Source: Castanea sativa
Taxonomy: Eukaryota; Streptophyta; Magnoliopsida; Fagales; Fagaceae
Assembly (NCBI RefSeq): GCF_040712315.1
Contig: NC_134013.1
Location: 62,161,001-62,225,000, forward strand
DNA: 64,000 bases
Direction: 5' to 3'
This document shows, in pieces, positions 51,540-63,015 of the stretch. Every line of letters starts with the position of its first letter. Position 1 is the first letter of the stretch. The notes beneath the pieces were generated by a model. That model made no database searches, was not told the DNA's origin, and worked only from the letters and a program-made list of their open reading frames with translations. The position numbers and the translations under genes are program-made.

Positions 51540-54500
51540 CGTCTTGGGATTTTTAAAGGAAGATAAGGTTGGGACCATCTAACCCCATGACAACGCCCTA
51601 GTGGTTATGCTGAGGATAGGGAATTACGATGTGAGAAGAGTAATGATTGATCAAGGCAGCGGCGTAGATATCATGTATCCTAACTTATTTAAGGGGCTAA
51701 AGTTGAAATTAGAGGACCTCACCCCTTACGACTCGCCGTTAATAAGTTTTGAAGGGAAAGTCGTTATACCAAAGGGACAAATCCGCCTACCCGTGCAGTC
51801 TGGCTTCGAGACGGTCGAGGTGGATTTTATCGTAGTCGATGCATATTCCCCATACACAGCCATCCTTTCTCGGCCCTGGCTGCACGCCCTGGGAGCCGTT
51901 TCCTCCACTTTGCATGTTAAGGTGAAGTACCCTTCGGGAGAATGCATTGAAGAGATTCTTGGCAGCCAATTGATGGCCAGGTAATACATATCGGCCTCAA
52001 TACTGCATCAGACCGAACCGCAGTCCTCAACCTCAGCTGTGAAAGACTTATAGCAATTAATGACTCTGGATGTGCCCGACGCGGTGACAGTAGAGGGGGC
52101 CATATGCGAAGACCTTGAGAGGTTTTTGATATCGGATGATCCCGAAAGGTTCTTCCAGGTTGGGATATGTTTACCACACCAGGAGAAGATGGAATTAGTG
52201 GAGTTTCTGAAGAGCAACAGTGATGTTTTTGCCTGGGACCCCTATGAGGCCCCAGGTGTTGACCCAAGCTTCATTTGTCATCATTTGAACGTCAATCCTG
52301 CTATTCCTCCTAGAAGGCAGCCCCCTCGGCGTTCCTCGAAGGAGCATTCCGAAGCTGTTAAAGAGGAGGTGCTCAAGCTCAAGAAGGCTGGGGCTATCAA
52401 GGAAGTTTTTTATCCAGAGTGGTTGGCGCATACGGTTGTGGTTAAAAAGAAGAGTGGAAAATGGCGAGTATGTGTATACTTCACAGATTTGAATAAAGCC
52501 TGCCCAAAGGACTCTTTCTCGATGCCGCGCATCGACCAGCTGGTGGACGCCACAGCCGGACATCCTCGGATGAGTTTTTTGGATGCCTTCTAGGGTTATC
52601 ACCAAATTCCACTAACGGCAGAAGATCAGGAGAAGACTGCCTTTATTACTCCAACAGGGAATTATCACTATAAGGTGATGCCATTTGGGTTGAAGAACGC
52701 CGGGGCTACTTACCAAAGGATGATGACCAGGATGTTTGAATTCCAGCTTGGAAAGACCATTGAAATATATGTGGATGACATGGTAGTGAAGAGCAAGGTG
52801 ATATCTGCGCACCTAAAAGATTTGGACGACACTTTCCAAGTACTTAGAAAGTACAAGTTGCGTCTTAATGCCTCGAAATGTTCTTTTGGTGTGAGTTCTG
52901 GGAAGTTCTTAGGTTATATGGTTACTCATAGGGGAATAGAGGTGAATCCTGCACAGGTCAGAGCTATTCAAACCTTGCAGCCACCTCGAAATCCAAAGGA
53001 AGTTCAGAAGTTAACCGGAATGATTGCCGCTCGTAGCCGGTTCATCTCTCGATTAGCTAATCGATGTAGGCCTTTCTTCCTACTGTTGAATAAGTGGAAG
53101 GGGTTCCAATGGTCCGATGAGTGCGTTGTAGCCTTCCAACAACTTAAGGAATATCTTTCCCGGCCACCCATTATGTCTCGGCCTGAGGTAGATGAGGTCC
53201 TATTTGCGTATCTGGCAGTGGCCGTCCATGCAGTCAGCTTGGTCCTCATAAGGAACGACGGTGGGGTACAAAGGCTGGTCTATTACGTCAGCAAGACGCT
53301 GAATGATGCCGAGGTGCGTTATCTGCTTTTGGAGAAAGCACTTCTAGCCATAGTTCATGCCACGCGGAGGCTTCCTCATTATTTCCAGTCCCACACCGTT
53401 GTAGTTTTAACCCAACTGCCTCTCAAGTCAGTGTTGCGTAGTGTCGACTATTCTGGAAGAGTGGCTAAATGGGGAACTATTTTGGGAGCCTTTGACATCA
53501 AATACAGGCCACGAACCTCGGTGAAGGGCCAAGTTCTTGTAGATTTGGTGGCAGAGTTTGCTGAACCACTGTTGGAAGAAACTTTGAAGGAATCACACGT
53601 GGATGAGCAATCAGTTGGCATGATTACGAACGAAAGACCTTTGACTTGGAACGTTTCCGTTGATGGGGCGGCTAACTAGAGAGGGTCTGGCATCGGACTT
53701 GTCCTGGTATCCCCCGAAGGGATTGTTTTCGAAAAATCCTTAAGGTTGGCATTCTCGGCCATTAATAATGAGGCCGAGTACGAAGCAGTCTTGATCGGCA
53801 TGAACATGGTACATAATATGGGCGGAAAGGAAGTCCACATGCTCTCAGATTCTCAATTAGTGGTCGGTCAGGTGACGGGGACCATGGAGGTTAGGGACCC
53901 CAGGATGAAAGAATACTTGACCGAGGTTAAACGTTTACAATCCAAATTTAATTCCTTTATTTTGTCTCACGTTTCTAGAAGTGGTAATACACATGCAGAC
54001 TCTTTGGCTACTTTAGCGACGTCCTTGGCTCAGGGTTTGCCTAGGATTATCCTTGTCGAAGATTTGTTAACGTCAGCTCTTACCACCGTGGGGGCAGCCC
54101 GGATCCATTTGATAAGGCCTGGACTTAATTGGATCGATTCTATGATATCTTTTCTGAAAAACGACATTCTCCCCGATGACAAGTCTGAAGCAGACAAGAT
54201 CCGTCTAAGGGCACCGCGTTTCTGGTTGTCCGAGGATCAGAAATTGTATAAACGGTCCTTCTCCGGACCCTATTTGTTATGCGTCGACCCTGAAGCAACG
54301 GAGGCGCTTTTGGAAGAACTGCATGAGGGAATTTGTGGAAGCCATACTAGGGGAAGGTCCCTAGCTCATAGGGCACTGACGCAAGGATATTGGTGGCCCA
54401 ATATGCAGAGGGAAGCTCAGGATTATGCCAGAAAGTGTGACCAATGCCAGAGGTTCGCTCCTAACATCCATCAACCTGGAGGGGTACTTAACCCTCTGTC

Positions 54501-55368
54501 CAGTCCTTGGCCCTTCGGTCAATGGGGATTAGACATAGTAGGACCATTTTCGAGGGCTGTGGGAAACAAAAGGTGGTTGCTTGTGGGGACCGACTACTTC
54601 ACCAAATGAGTAGAGGCTGAGCCCTTGGCAAATATTAGGGATGCTGATTCCAAGAAGTTCGTCTGGAAGAACATCATCACCAGATTTGGAGTACCACATA
54701 CACTCATTTCAGACAATGGCGTCCAATTTGATAATAGAGCTTTTAGGAAATACTGTGGTGATATGGGCATCATAAATAGATATTCTACTCCAGCTTATCC
54801 TCAGGAAAACGGGCAGGCCAAGGCCGTTAACAAAGTGATAGTTAGTGGACTCAAGAAAAGGCTGGATGATGCGAAGGGCAAATGGGTAGAGGAACTACCA
54901 CACGTTCTATGGACGTATCGAACTACACTGCGCAGATCCACAGGAGAAACGCCATTTTCTATGACTTATGGGGCCGAGGCAGTGATACCTTTAGAATTTG
55001 GTTTTCCCACGTTGAGGACGAGTGCTTTTAGCCCAGAAAATAACTACGGCCTCTTGGAAAAGAGCCTAGATTTAGTTGAGGAACGGCGAGAGACAGCTAT
55101 GGTCCAAATGGCTTATTATCAGCAAAAGTTTAAACGAGGGTATAATGCCCATGTGAAGCTCAGACCACTCGCGCCGAGGGATCTGGTTCTGAGAAAGGTT
55201 GTGGGTACTGCTAGAAACCCAACCTGGGGTAAATTAGGACCGAACTGGGAAGGACCATATCAGATTATATCTGTAGTGGGTATGGGTTCATATCGATTAG
55301 TTGATTTAGATGAAAGAGTTGTACAACATCCGTGGAATGTAAACAACCTTCGAAGGTATTATTATTAA
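51540..55368 (+). pseudogene. pol: protease, RT, two RNase H, integrase (interrupted)
   Basis: One continuous frame with six stops: TAA 51580, TAA 51982, TAG 52051, TAG 52591, TAG 53677, TGA 54607. Protease (51600-51980): MIDQGSGVDIMYP, the aspartic site. RT (52060-53000): KWRVCVYFTDLNKACPKDSF, SFLDAF and YVDDM; YVDDM is intact. First RNase H: about 53180-53530. Second, archaeal-type RNase H: about 53640-54060 (SVDGAAN, NNEAEYEAV, MLSDSQL, HADSLATLA). Integrase: zinc finger with CDQC near 54440-54460, core Asp in WGLDIVGPF and ISDNGVQFD. Where the catalytic Glu is expected the sequence reads ENGQAKAVNK, so Lys replaces it. It ends LRRYYY at 55368. Confidence 0.9.
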
Positions 55369-55436
55369 TAAAGGGCGCTTTTGTCGTTTGTGATTTAAGT
55401 TATAAATGTATATGGACCTATCAATTACAACTCTTG

Positions 55437-56793
55437 AAGTATCAAACAGAAACTTGGTTATGTATAGTCCTCGGACTACATGCCTTGTGGAAATTGATGT
55501 CTTATTATTTGTTAAACAGAACCTTAGTTATGCCGGGTCCTCGGGCCTTCTACTTTGGGGAAATTAACATCTTAAGTTACTTTTACTAAGTATCAAACAG
55601 AAACTTGGTTATGTATAGTCCTCGGACTACATGCCTTGTGGAAATTGATGTCTTATTATTTGTTAAACGAAACCTTAGTTATGCCGGGTCTTCGGGCCTT
55701 CTACTTTGGGGAAATTAACATCTTAAGTTACTTTTACTAAGTATCAAACAGAAACTTGGTTATGTATAGTCCTCGGACTACATGCTTTGTGGAAATTGAT
55801 GTCTTATTATTTTTTAAACAGAACCTTAGTTATGCCGGGTCCTCGGGCCTTCTACTTTGGGGAAATTAACATCTTAAGTTACTTTTACTAAGTATCAAAC
55901 AGAAACTTGGTTATGTATAGTCCTCGGACTACATGCCTTGTGGAAATTGATATCTTATTATTTGTTAAACAGAACCTTAGTTATGCCGGGTCCTCGGGCC
56001 TTCTACTTTGGAAAATTAACATCTTAAGTTACTTTTACTAAGTATCAAATAGAAACTTGGTTATGTATGGTCCTCGGACTACATACCCAGTGGAAATTGA
56101 TATCTTATTATTTGTTAAACAGAACCTTAGTTATGCCGGGTCCTCGGGCCTTCTACTTTGGGGAAATTAACATCTTAAGTTACTTTTACTAAGTATCAAA
56201 CAGAAACTTGGTTATGTATAGTCCTCGGACTACATGCCTTGTGGAAATTGATATCTTATTATTTGTTAAACAGAACCTTAGTTATGCCGGGTCCTCGGGC
56301 CTTCTACTTTGGAAAAATTAACATCTTAAGTTACTTTTACTAAGTATCAAACAGAAACTTGGTTATGTATGGTCCTCGGACTACATACCCAGTGGAAATT
56401 GATATCTTATTATTTGTTAAACAGAACCTTAGTTATGCCGGGTCCTCGGGCCTTCTACTTTGGGGTAATTAACATCTTAAGTTACTGTTACTAAGTATCA
56501 AACAGAAACTTGGTTATGTATGGTCCTCGGACTACATACCCAGTGAAAATTGATATCTTATTATTTTTTAAACAGAACCTTAGTTATGCCGGGTCTTCGG
56601 GCCTTCTACTTTGGGGAAATTAACATCTTAAGTTACTGTTATTAAATATCAAACAGAAACTTGCTCATGTATGGTCCTCGGGCTACATACCTAATGGAAA
56701 TTTGTATCTGATTGTTTGTTGAATAAAATCGTGGTTAGAATTGGGTCTTATGTTATATATCTTTAAGTGTAAGGCAGAAATTTGGTTAGGAAG
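55437..56793. repeat. 151-bp tandem array, each unit a dimer of ~75-bp halves
   Basis: Units start at 55437, 55588, 55739, 55890, 56040, 56191, 56342, 56493 and 56644 (period 151, once 150). A degenerate last unit starts near 56765. Each unit holds two diverged halves: 'aaacagaaacttggttatgta...gtcctcggactac' and 'aaacagaaccttagttatgccgggtcctcgggcc'. The array begins 69 bp after the pol stop. It separates the sense genes from the antisense gene. Confidence 0.95.
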
Positions 56794-56799
56794 GATCCT

Positions 56800-57181
56800 C
56801 GGACCCCACACTTTACTAGACTTAGCATTTCAGATTATAAGTCTTAAATATTACATGGGTTTGCAAAAGAAGGTACTACTTACCAGCCAAACCAGGTCAG
56901 TCTTTGTTAGGTTCTTTCACGCTTTACATCATAAGGCAAATATTTTTATTACTGTTTAAAGTTTTAATTGGTCAACTGCTGAAAGTGGAGTTATTTATCT
57001 CATTCTTTCTTTTGCTGTGTGCTAATGAGAACTTTTGGGGTAAGCATAAAAAGCAAAGGATGAAGTAAACACAATATAGATCAAAATCAAATACAACTGT
57101 CTTTTATTAATTGTGTTGATACATGTCTCACTACATAGAAAGTTCTAAGCAAAAAAAAATGTAATAAACCTATGTATGACC
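56800..57181. other. Gap between array and antisense gene
   Basis: About 390 bp without coding signal. Two converging transcription units should end here: pol from the left and the antisense gene from the right. Confidence 0.5.
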
Positions 57182-59742
57182 CTAAGCTTTCGGAGGAGGG
57201 TTTTGCTGAGAAGTGCTGGTAGCCTCAGTGTCTTTTAATTCCAGCTCAAAGGAAGACAAAACTTGCTTTCCTTTGTTTGTTGTAGTAGTTGGAGCGATCA
57301 CAGGTTCTAGACTCTGGCTCAAGCCCTTCTCGGCATCGCCACTCCCTTCCTTCTCTTTGTTGGAACCTGAAGGTTCTGTAGGATCCGGAATGAGCTCTGG
57401 AATCATAGGAGGAAGAGCAGGAGGAATTGTCTCAGGGGCAGGAGCAGCAGCAGGAGCCTCTTCTATCTCCTGTATGTCTAGGGGAAGCCAAATGTTCTCG
57501 GACTTCCTCAGCTCGGAGGCTGAGGGAACTCCTGCTACGTTTAGGGCTTCCCCTCAGACTTGCTGACAGTATTCTCGGCACACGGCCGCGAAAGCCTCAG
57601 TCAGCTGTTCTTCTGTTGCAGCTACCCCTTCCTTGTAATTAGCCTGCTTTGCAGCCTCCAAAGAATGCTTGAAGGTGCTAGCTTCCTCCTTTAGTAGCGC
57701 AAGCTCCTTCTCCAAGTCAGAGCGTTCCTTCTGGGCTTGGGAGAGCTCATCATCCTTTTGATGAAGAAGCTTGCACTGCCCTTCTACCTGAGTCCTCATC
57801 GTTCTCAGATTGGCCTCGGCGCCGTCCCTTTCTCTTTTTAAGTTGGCCAACCGAGAGTAGAGTCTCTCGTTTTCAGCTAGGGCCTGGCCTAAAGACTTCT
57901 CAGTCTTCAGACGAATTTTCTGCTCCATTCTGGCCCTCTTCTGAGAATCCTCCACGAACTTCTCAGCAGCAAAGACCTCTTGAACGGCCTGTGACAAAGT
58001 ATCAGAGGGTTAGGAGTAGTAAAATATTTACAAATAGCCAGATATTATAAAGAATAAAGTATGCGCACGGAGAGAAACATACCAGAGTTAAGTCCCTTTT
58101 CAGAGAAAGGAACAACTAGGGCTGGCTCATCTTCTCCAAGGCATCCATATCCTTAGGCAACAGAAGAGAACGCTCCAATGCCTCAGCCAGATGGTGGGTG
58201 TGGCCTTGCTGGAGTGCCCTAATGCTGGACTGGCAAGAGATTGGTGCTCCGTCCAGTCTCAAGTTAGGAGACCAGGTAGCCGGTGCTCGGCGCACCTCGG
58301 CCATGTCCCTAATCTCCCCACTCTCAACTGAACGGGCATGTCCCTTACCCTTGTCCAGTTTCTGCTGCGGGGCTTGTTGTGGCTGCTGTCTGGGCTTCTT
58401 TGGTTTTTCGCCACCGGCCTCCTCGGCCTCCCCCTTCCTTTTCTTCTTTGGCTCCTCAACTGGAGGTTTCGGATCGGTTGAAGGAGACGGAGGTGGCAAA
58501 GCCGGGGGAACTTGGGATCTTCCCGCTCTCTTTTGGGCGACTTTCTCGCCCCTTTTGGTTAGAAGGCCGCTGAGCACGTCCATCTCTTCCTCCTCTGAAT
58601 TGTCTTTGGGATGGGCAACTATTAAGCCTGCAACTCCGGAGGCCTCGGCAGGCTCTTCTTCCTCGTCAGATAGTACGACAAACTGGTTCCCTCGGGGTCT
58701 TTCAGCGTCCTCGAGTTGAAACCGGTCTATCTCGTCGTCCAACGTGTGCGAAGAGGATACTTGCTCCTCCGGAACAGCAGTTGCTTGAGAGTGCGTCGAA
58801 AGAGGGATCGCCGCGATAGGTTGCGCGTAGAGGATGGTGTTAGGGTCGTCGGGAATGTCGTGGTCGGCGAGAAAGCGCGGTCTTGCTACGTTTATCCTCT
58901 TACACCTCTTATCTCCCACTATAATCGCGTTCTCTATCTCCCGGAAGTCCGAGGATATTGGGTCGTAGCCTAATATCAGGTGGGCCGCTCTAAGTTGCAG
59001 GTCTTCACTCATAAATACTTCTGAGCGCAGGACGCGATTCAGATTAGCAACGTTGCAGTGGCTCAAGCGAGGGCGCACGAGTTGTTTATCTGTAAGAAAG
59101 AATACCAACAAAGCCAAGCGCGGTTAGATCTGCAATGCATATGAGAAATTGAATTGGATGATGTGTAAAAGGAAATGAACAAATAGAAATTTTTGAGATT
59201 GAAGTACGGGGTAGAGAAATGAACTCCTAAAGAGTCATACCTGGGTCTCCCCATAAGACCGGGCAGTGAGGGCCATCATGCCAGTTGCCTAAGGCGATGA
59301 GGTAGTCGTCCTTTATGCCTTTATTGGACTTGGGTAGACAGGAAATCAGCCTAACTATACTGGACCGTGATTTGATGTAGTAACCTACTTTTGTAAGTTT
59401 GTGGCACTCATACATGAACACGACGTCGTGCCAAGAAAGGTTTAAGCCCATCTGCTCATTTAGAGCGTCGACACTTCCTAAGACCCTAAATACATTGGGT
59501 GCGCACTAGTCTGGGCACAACCTGTGGTTGCGAAGGTATTCCCTAGTTACGCTTCTCATGAGGAGGGTCATCCCACCTTCTATGAAGGCAATCATGGGGA
59601 TAATGACCTCTCCCGTTTTCCTAGAATTACCTACGGCTTCTGCCGGACAATATTTCAAACCTACGTTGCTGGGTATGTGGTATTTGGCCCTAAAGCCTTC
59701 CATCCCAGCGGCGGTATCAACTAAACACTTAAATCTATCCAT
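57182..59742 (-). pseudogene. Antisense three-exon gene inside the retrotransposon (PF04195-like)
   Basis: Exons 59742-59241, 59089-58083 and 57988-57182 join in phase (771 residues counting three stops). Donors are CCCAG/GTATGA and CTCTG/GTATGT; acceptors are TTCTTACAG and TTGTCACAG. Exon 1 resembles the 'putative gypsy-type transposon' domain (PF04195): YLRNHRLCPD and ...GLNLSWHDVVFMYECHKL. Exon 2 is acidic then basic (KKKRKGEAEEAGGEKPKKPR, nuclear-signal-like). Exon 3 is a long heptad coiled coil (about 57610-57980), then a Pro-rich tail ending NPPPKA. Stops TAG 59506-59508, TAG 58116-58118 and TGA 57554-57556 interrupt it. Function unknown; a DNA- or gag-associated role is only a guess. 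Confidence 0.8.
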
Positions 59743-60240
59743 CTAAGAGAAAGTAAAAGGTAGGCTTCAAGAAAGAATAGGGTTAAGAAGGAAGCCGAGG
59801 ACAGAATCCGAGAAGAAAAAGGTAGAGGAAGCAAGGACTTACAAGTTTGCAGTTATGCGAGTTTCTATGGGTTTCTGAAGAGAAAAGATTATGATTGATG
59901 CTTTGATGTGATTGAATTTTGAAGAAATGAATGAAGGCGCAGATTTCCAAACGTCATGACGTGCGGGAGGCGGCCTCAAAGTTGGATTTTTCTTGCCCAA
60001 ATTTTCAGGGGGTGATGAGGACCGTTGGATGTTCATCTCACCGTTGAACGTGGGGAACAGGGTGTAACTTGCAGTCATAAATGCGCGCGTTCTGGAAGTC
60101 GAAGTGCCAAATGGCATTTTTTAGGAATGAAACGACCCCCACACGCGTGGTGATGTACGAAACGTGTGGAGGGAGCTCTGGTCGAATCAAAACCCTATTT
60201 TTCTCCTCGGATGAGGAAAAATAAAGTTTTGAGCGGCTAT
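59743..60240 (-). promoter_or_regulatory. Presumed promoter of the antisense gene, and 3' end of the element
   Basis: The 498 bp between the antisense start and the 3' LTR are not coding. They must hold the antisense promoter if that gene is expressed from inside the element. A purine-rich stretch (60209-60226) that could serve as polypurine tract lies 14 bp before the LTR rather than against it. Confidence 0.4.
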
Positions 60241-60918
60241 TGTGGGGACTAAAAGGACCTAAGCAAGTATTTGAGCCTCGGGCTTAGTTGATGAGCTCTA
60301 GTTTGTTTTAGACTAAAAGCTTCATAGAACTGTGGCTCGGCCCACAAGATGAGAGCCCGAGGATTCGTCCGAGGACGAATATCTCCTCGGACAGACCCAC
60401 GATGACCCTGGGATTTGCCAAAAAGATCAAAGTAGGGTTACGTATAAACTGTTGGTTAAAAGGGGGACTTAAGCGCCCTCCAGACGCAACGGTGCGAGGG
60501 AAATATCTTATGAAAAGGCTGCTACTTCCACATTAAAGACCCTACACCTACCTTCCTAGCCGCATTGATGGGGATATGACCCCTGGACAGTAGAATAAAA
60601 AACTTTCTAGCTATTATATAAGGACTGGAAGAAGGTGGTGGAGGGGGATCGGTGGAGTTAGCAGAAAAAGAACTAAGAACTGTAATTCTGGCATAAAGGA
60701 GAAACAATACATAAATCGTCATCGGCTTACGTCCGAGGAGGTTTTCTTGTCATATTTGTTTATTATTTGCAAAGATTGTGGCATTCTAGCCTGTTTGTCA
60801 AGTTTTCAACACCCCTAAACTAGATTTCAAATTCACACTCTACAAATCTTATTGTTTAAGGCTCATTGGGCCTGAGCTCACGTCTATCTTTGGGTCCAGG
60901 TGCAACTGTGCGCTTACA
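60241..60918 (+). repeat. 3' LTR
   Basis: 678 bp, same ends as the 5' LTR, about 26 substitutions apart by eye and no indels. Confidence 0.95.
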
Positions 60919-60923
60919 GTACA

Positions 60924-61404
60924 TATAGTTTGTACATATAATTTGTTTAGGTGATTATATTTTATTTCCATGTATTACTATTGCATAAAACAAGTACTGC
61001 ATCGGAAGTTGAAAGTTGGTCTATCACATCTAAATTTTCTTTATTTTTTGTGAAATTATTAGACTAATGAACATTGGACCATAACACTCGATAAGAGTCA
61101 AATCCCAAGTCACTGTGCATAAAAAAAATCCCAGGTCACTGAAACCAACTTGTTTGTCAAGTCTATTGAAGTGCTGCCCTCACAACACGTACGATGTAGC
61201 ACAAATGCACAATTTTGTTTTGGAAAAACGACATGTAGCACAGTAATGTTTTGCAATCTTGTTTGTCGTCTTTCCAAGAGTGTGACCCCGAGAGAGAGGC
61301 TATGTTGTTGCCCTGAATGATGGAGATAGTGAAGAAAGTCAAGAAACACGATTTAGGTATGTCTTATTAGAAGTGATCAACAAAACTTCTCAGCAGTTGC
61401 CAGG

Positions 61405-61449
<45 letters not shown>

Positions 61450-62149
61450 TTGTTTTTTCTATCTTCTCTCTTTTTTTGAAAATAAACAGTGAGGGAATTG
61501 TGTTTGTTAAATTATGAACTCTAGAAATTCTGTTATCCATGTATTCCAATTCCTATGTAGAAGAGTATTGGCTCATGTGGGAGCAAACTTATTAACTAGG
61601 ATTTTTACCAATAGATAGTTTGCTTCAAAAATCAATTACCCATATTTACAAATTTAGGTAGTCTGGAGTTTATGTCAAAAGTTGGAATTTTGATAAAAAT
61701 AAGTAGGGCATTGTAGTTGACATTGTTTATTTTAGGTGTGTGTGTGTGTGTGTGTATAATTGTTAATGTAAGACTTGGTCTTTGGTTTCGTGAATTTTGG
61801 TGAACTTTAAGGTTTTCCATTCATAGTAGTTGATACAGAGGATGCGTTTTGCAAGAACACTGAATGAAGTTGTTATATTTTAAGTCACACTGCACTTGCC
61901 TTAATGGGTAAATGGAGATGGACCATACAATTTTATGTATTTACAGTGTATATTCATTTAATAGTCACAAATGTGGCTTGCTGAGGAGATTTTAGCTCTT
62001 ATTTTCTACTGTTAATGGCAGATTCAGATAGTTAAATAGTATGATTTTTGCTTGTTTAGTTTGAGGGTGAAGATGCTGCATTGGTATTAAACTTTGAATG
62101 TTTTACTTCAAATGATTCGTTACAGGATTTTTTTTTTAAATGAGAGTTT
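60924..62149. other. Spacer right of the retrotransposon
   Basis: Has (CT)n-(CA)n at 61408-61449 and (TG)n at 61737-61756. A short stretch 'tttgagggtgaagatgctgcattg' at 62060-62083, preceded by TTTAG and followed by GTATTA, could be a small exon linked to the candidate exon at 63695, but this is weak. Confidence 0.4.
61408..61449. repeat. (TC)n-(AC)n compound microsatellite
   Basis: About 15 TC units followed by AC units. Confidence 0.95.
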
Positions 62150-63015
62150 ATTATTGCAACAAAGAATATAGTAGCATTTAGTATAGAGGCTCATGGAAAA
62201 CAAGCAGCAGTTATGCTACAACAACAAAAGCTGCTAGCTAAGCACAGTCATAGCTGCTCTCCAATTACAAAAGATGATTCTACTACTAATAGAATTTGTG
62301 AATATTCTTAAAATCGCCAATCTGAGCTCAAATATCATCTTGATCTCCTTCAATAACTTTTACACACCGGCACTCTAAAGCTTTTTCCTTATAATTCTGG
62401 GGCACTTCAAGGCATAATGTCAGGCTAAGAACAGAGATGTCTAATAACAAGACATAAAGAGAGATCTTTTTTCCACACTATACTAATGAAGAAGATTTTA
62501 GTTAGCATTCAAAGCTTTTAACAGAGATGTCTATTAATGAAGAAGAACTACAAGAATATCCTGTTCTCTGCACTCCAAGTAACTTCTGCAGTATCTGCAC
62601 AATTCATCACCTTATATTCCACATCTGGTTAGTCCATCTCAAGTACAAAGTAAATCCTTGATAGCAAGCCATAATATGAAGGAATGCATAGGGATTCTAG
62701 CACTAAATCAAATCAACCTGTACCAATCCACTTGCTGATGCTTGCCCTTAATGTCATTCCAAGCTGAGTTGCAGGTTTACTGGCTTAAAGTGGAAGGCAA
62801 TCACCTGACAGAATCTTAATGTTTCAAGTTAATTTGGTAAAAAGCCCTGCTTGAATGGAAACTAGGCTATCTGATTTGGTAGGAGGCCAATGCCACTGAC
62901 CATCAACCAAAACATCAGAAACAAATCTTGTATCAAGATTACAAAACCTTAAGCGGTAGATCTTATATTGTAGCTTTACACGCATTGCTTCAACCATCCT
63001 GTGGCATCTAAATCT
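62150..63015 (-). pseudogene. LINE ORF2 fragment (zf-RVT region)
   Basis: On the minus strand a frame near 62965-62840 reads KLQYKIYRLRFCNLDTRFVS and DVLVDGQWHWPPTKSDS. A shifted frame near 62735-62560 reads SARIPMHSFILWLAIKDLLC and then GDELCRYCRSYLECRE. This is the zinc-binding region (zf-RVT, PF13966) at the end of plant L1-type LINE ORF2. Three stops interrupt it (in place of expected Trp, Arg and Gln-type codons) plus at least one frameshift. It is 5'-truncated, as LINE copies usually are. Confidence 0.7.

Larger units (their letters stand above)
49311..60923 (+). mobile_element. Full-length Ty3/gypsy (Tat-type) LTR retrotransposon, inactive
   Basis: Element 49316-60918 is flanked by GTACA direct repeats (49311-49315 and 60919-60923). 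Order: 5' LTR, primer-binding site, gag, protease, RT, RNase H, second RNase H, integrase, a 151-bp tandem array, an antisense three-exon gene, 3' LTR. The second RNase H downstream of the first is the known mark of the Tat lineage (Retand/Ogre/Grande-type). Extra antisense genes before the 3' LTR are known from some members. By eye the two 678-bp LTRs differ at about 26 sites, all but two transitions, with no indels. Internal genes carry twelve in-frame stops, so this copy could move only with help in trans, and its integrase lacks the catalytic Glu. Confidence 0.95.

Noticed and set aside
55437..56793. CRISPR-like array
   Set aside because: The repeats are contiguous with no unique spacers, and this is plant nuclear DNA.
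58198..58719. 173-codon plus-strand frame in the retrotransposon
   Set aside because: It is Ser/Phe-rich and antisense to exon 2 of the antisense gene, which has the better protein and splice sites.
60209..60226. Standard polypurine tract against the 3' LTR
   Set aside because: The purine-rich run is 14 bp from the LTR and contains T; I list it only as a possibility.
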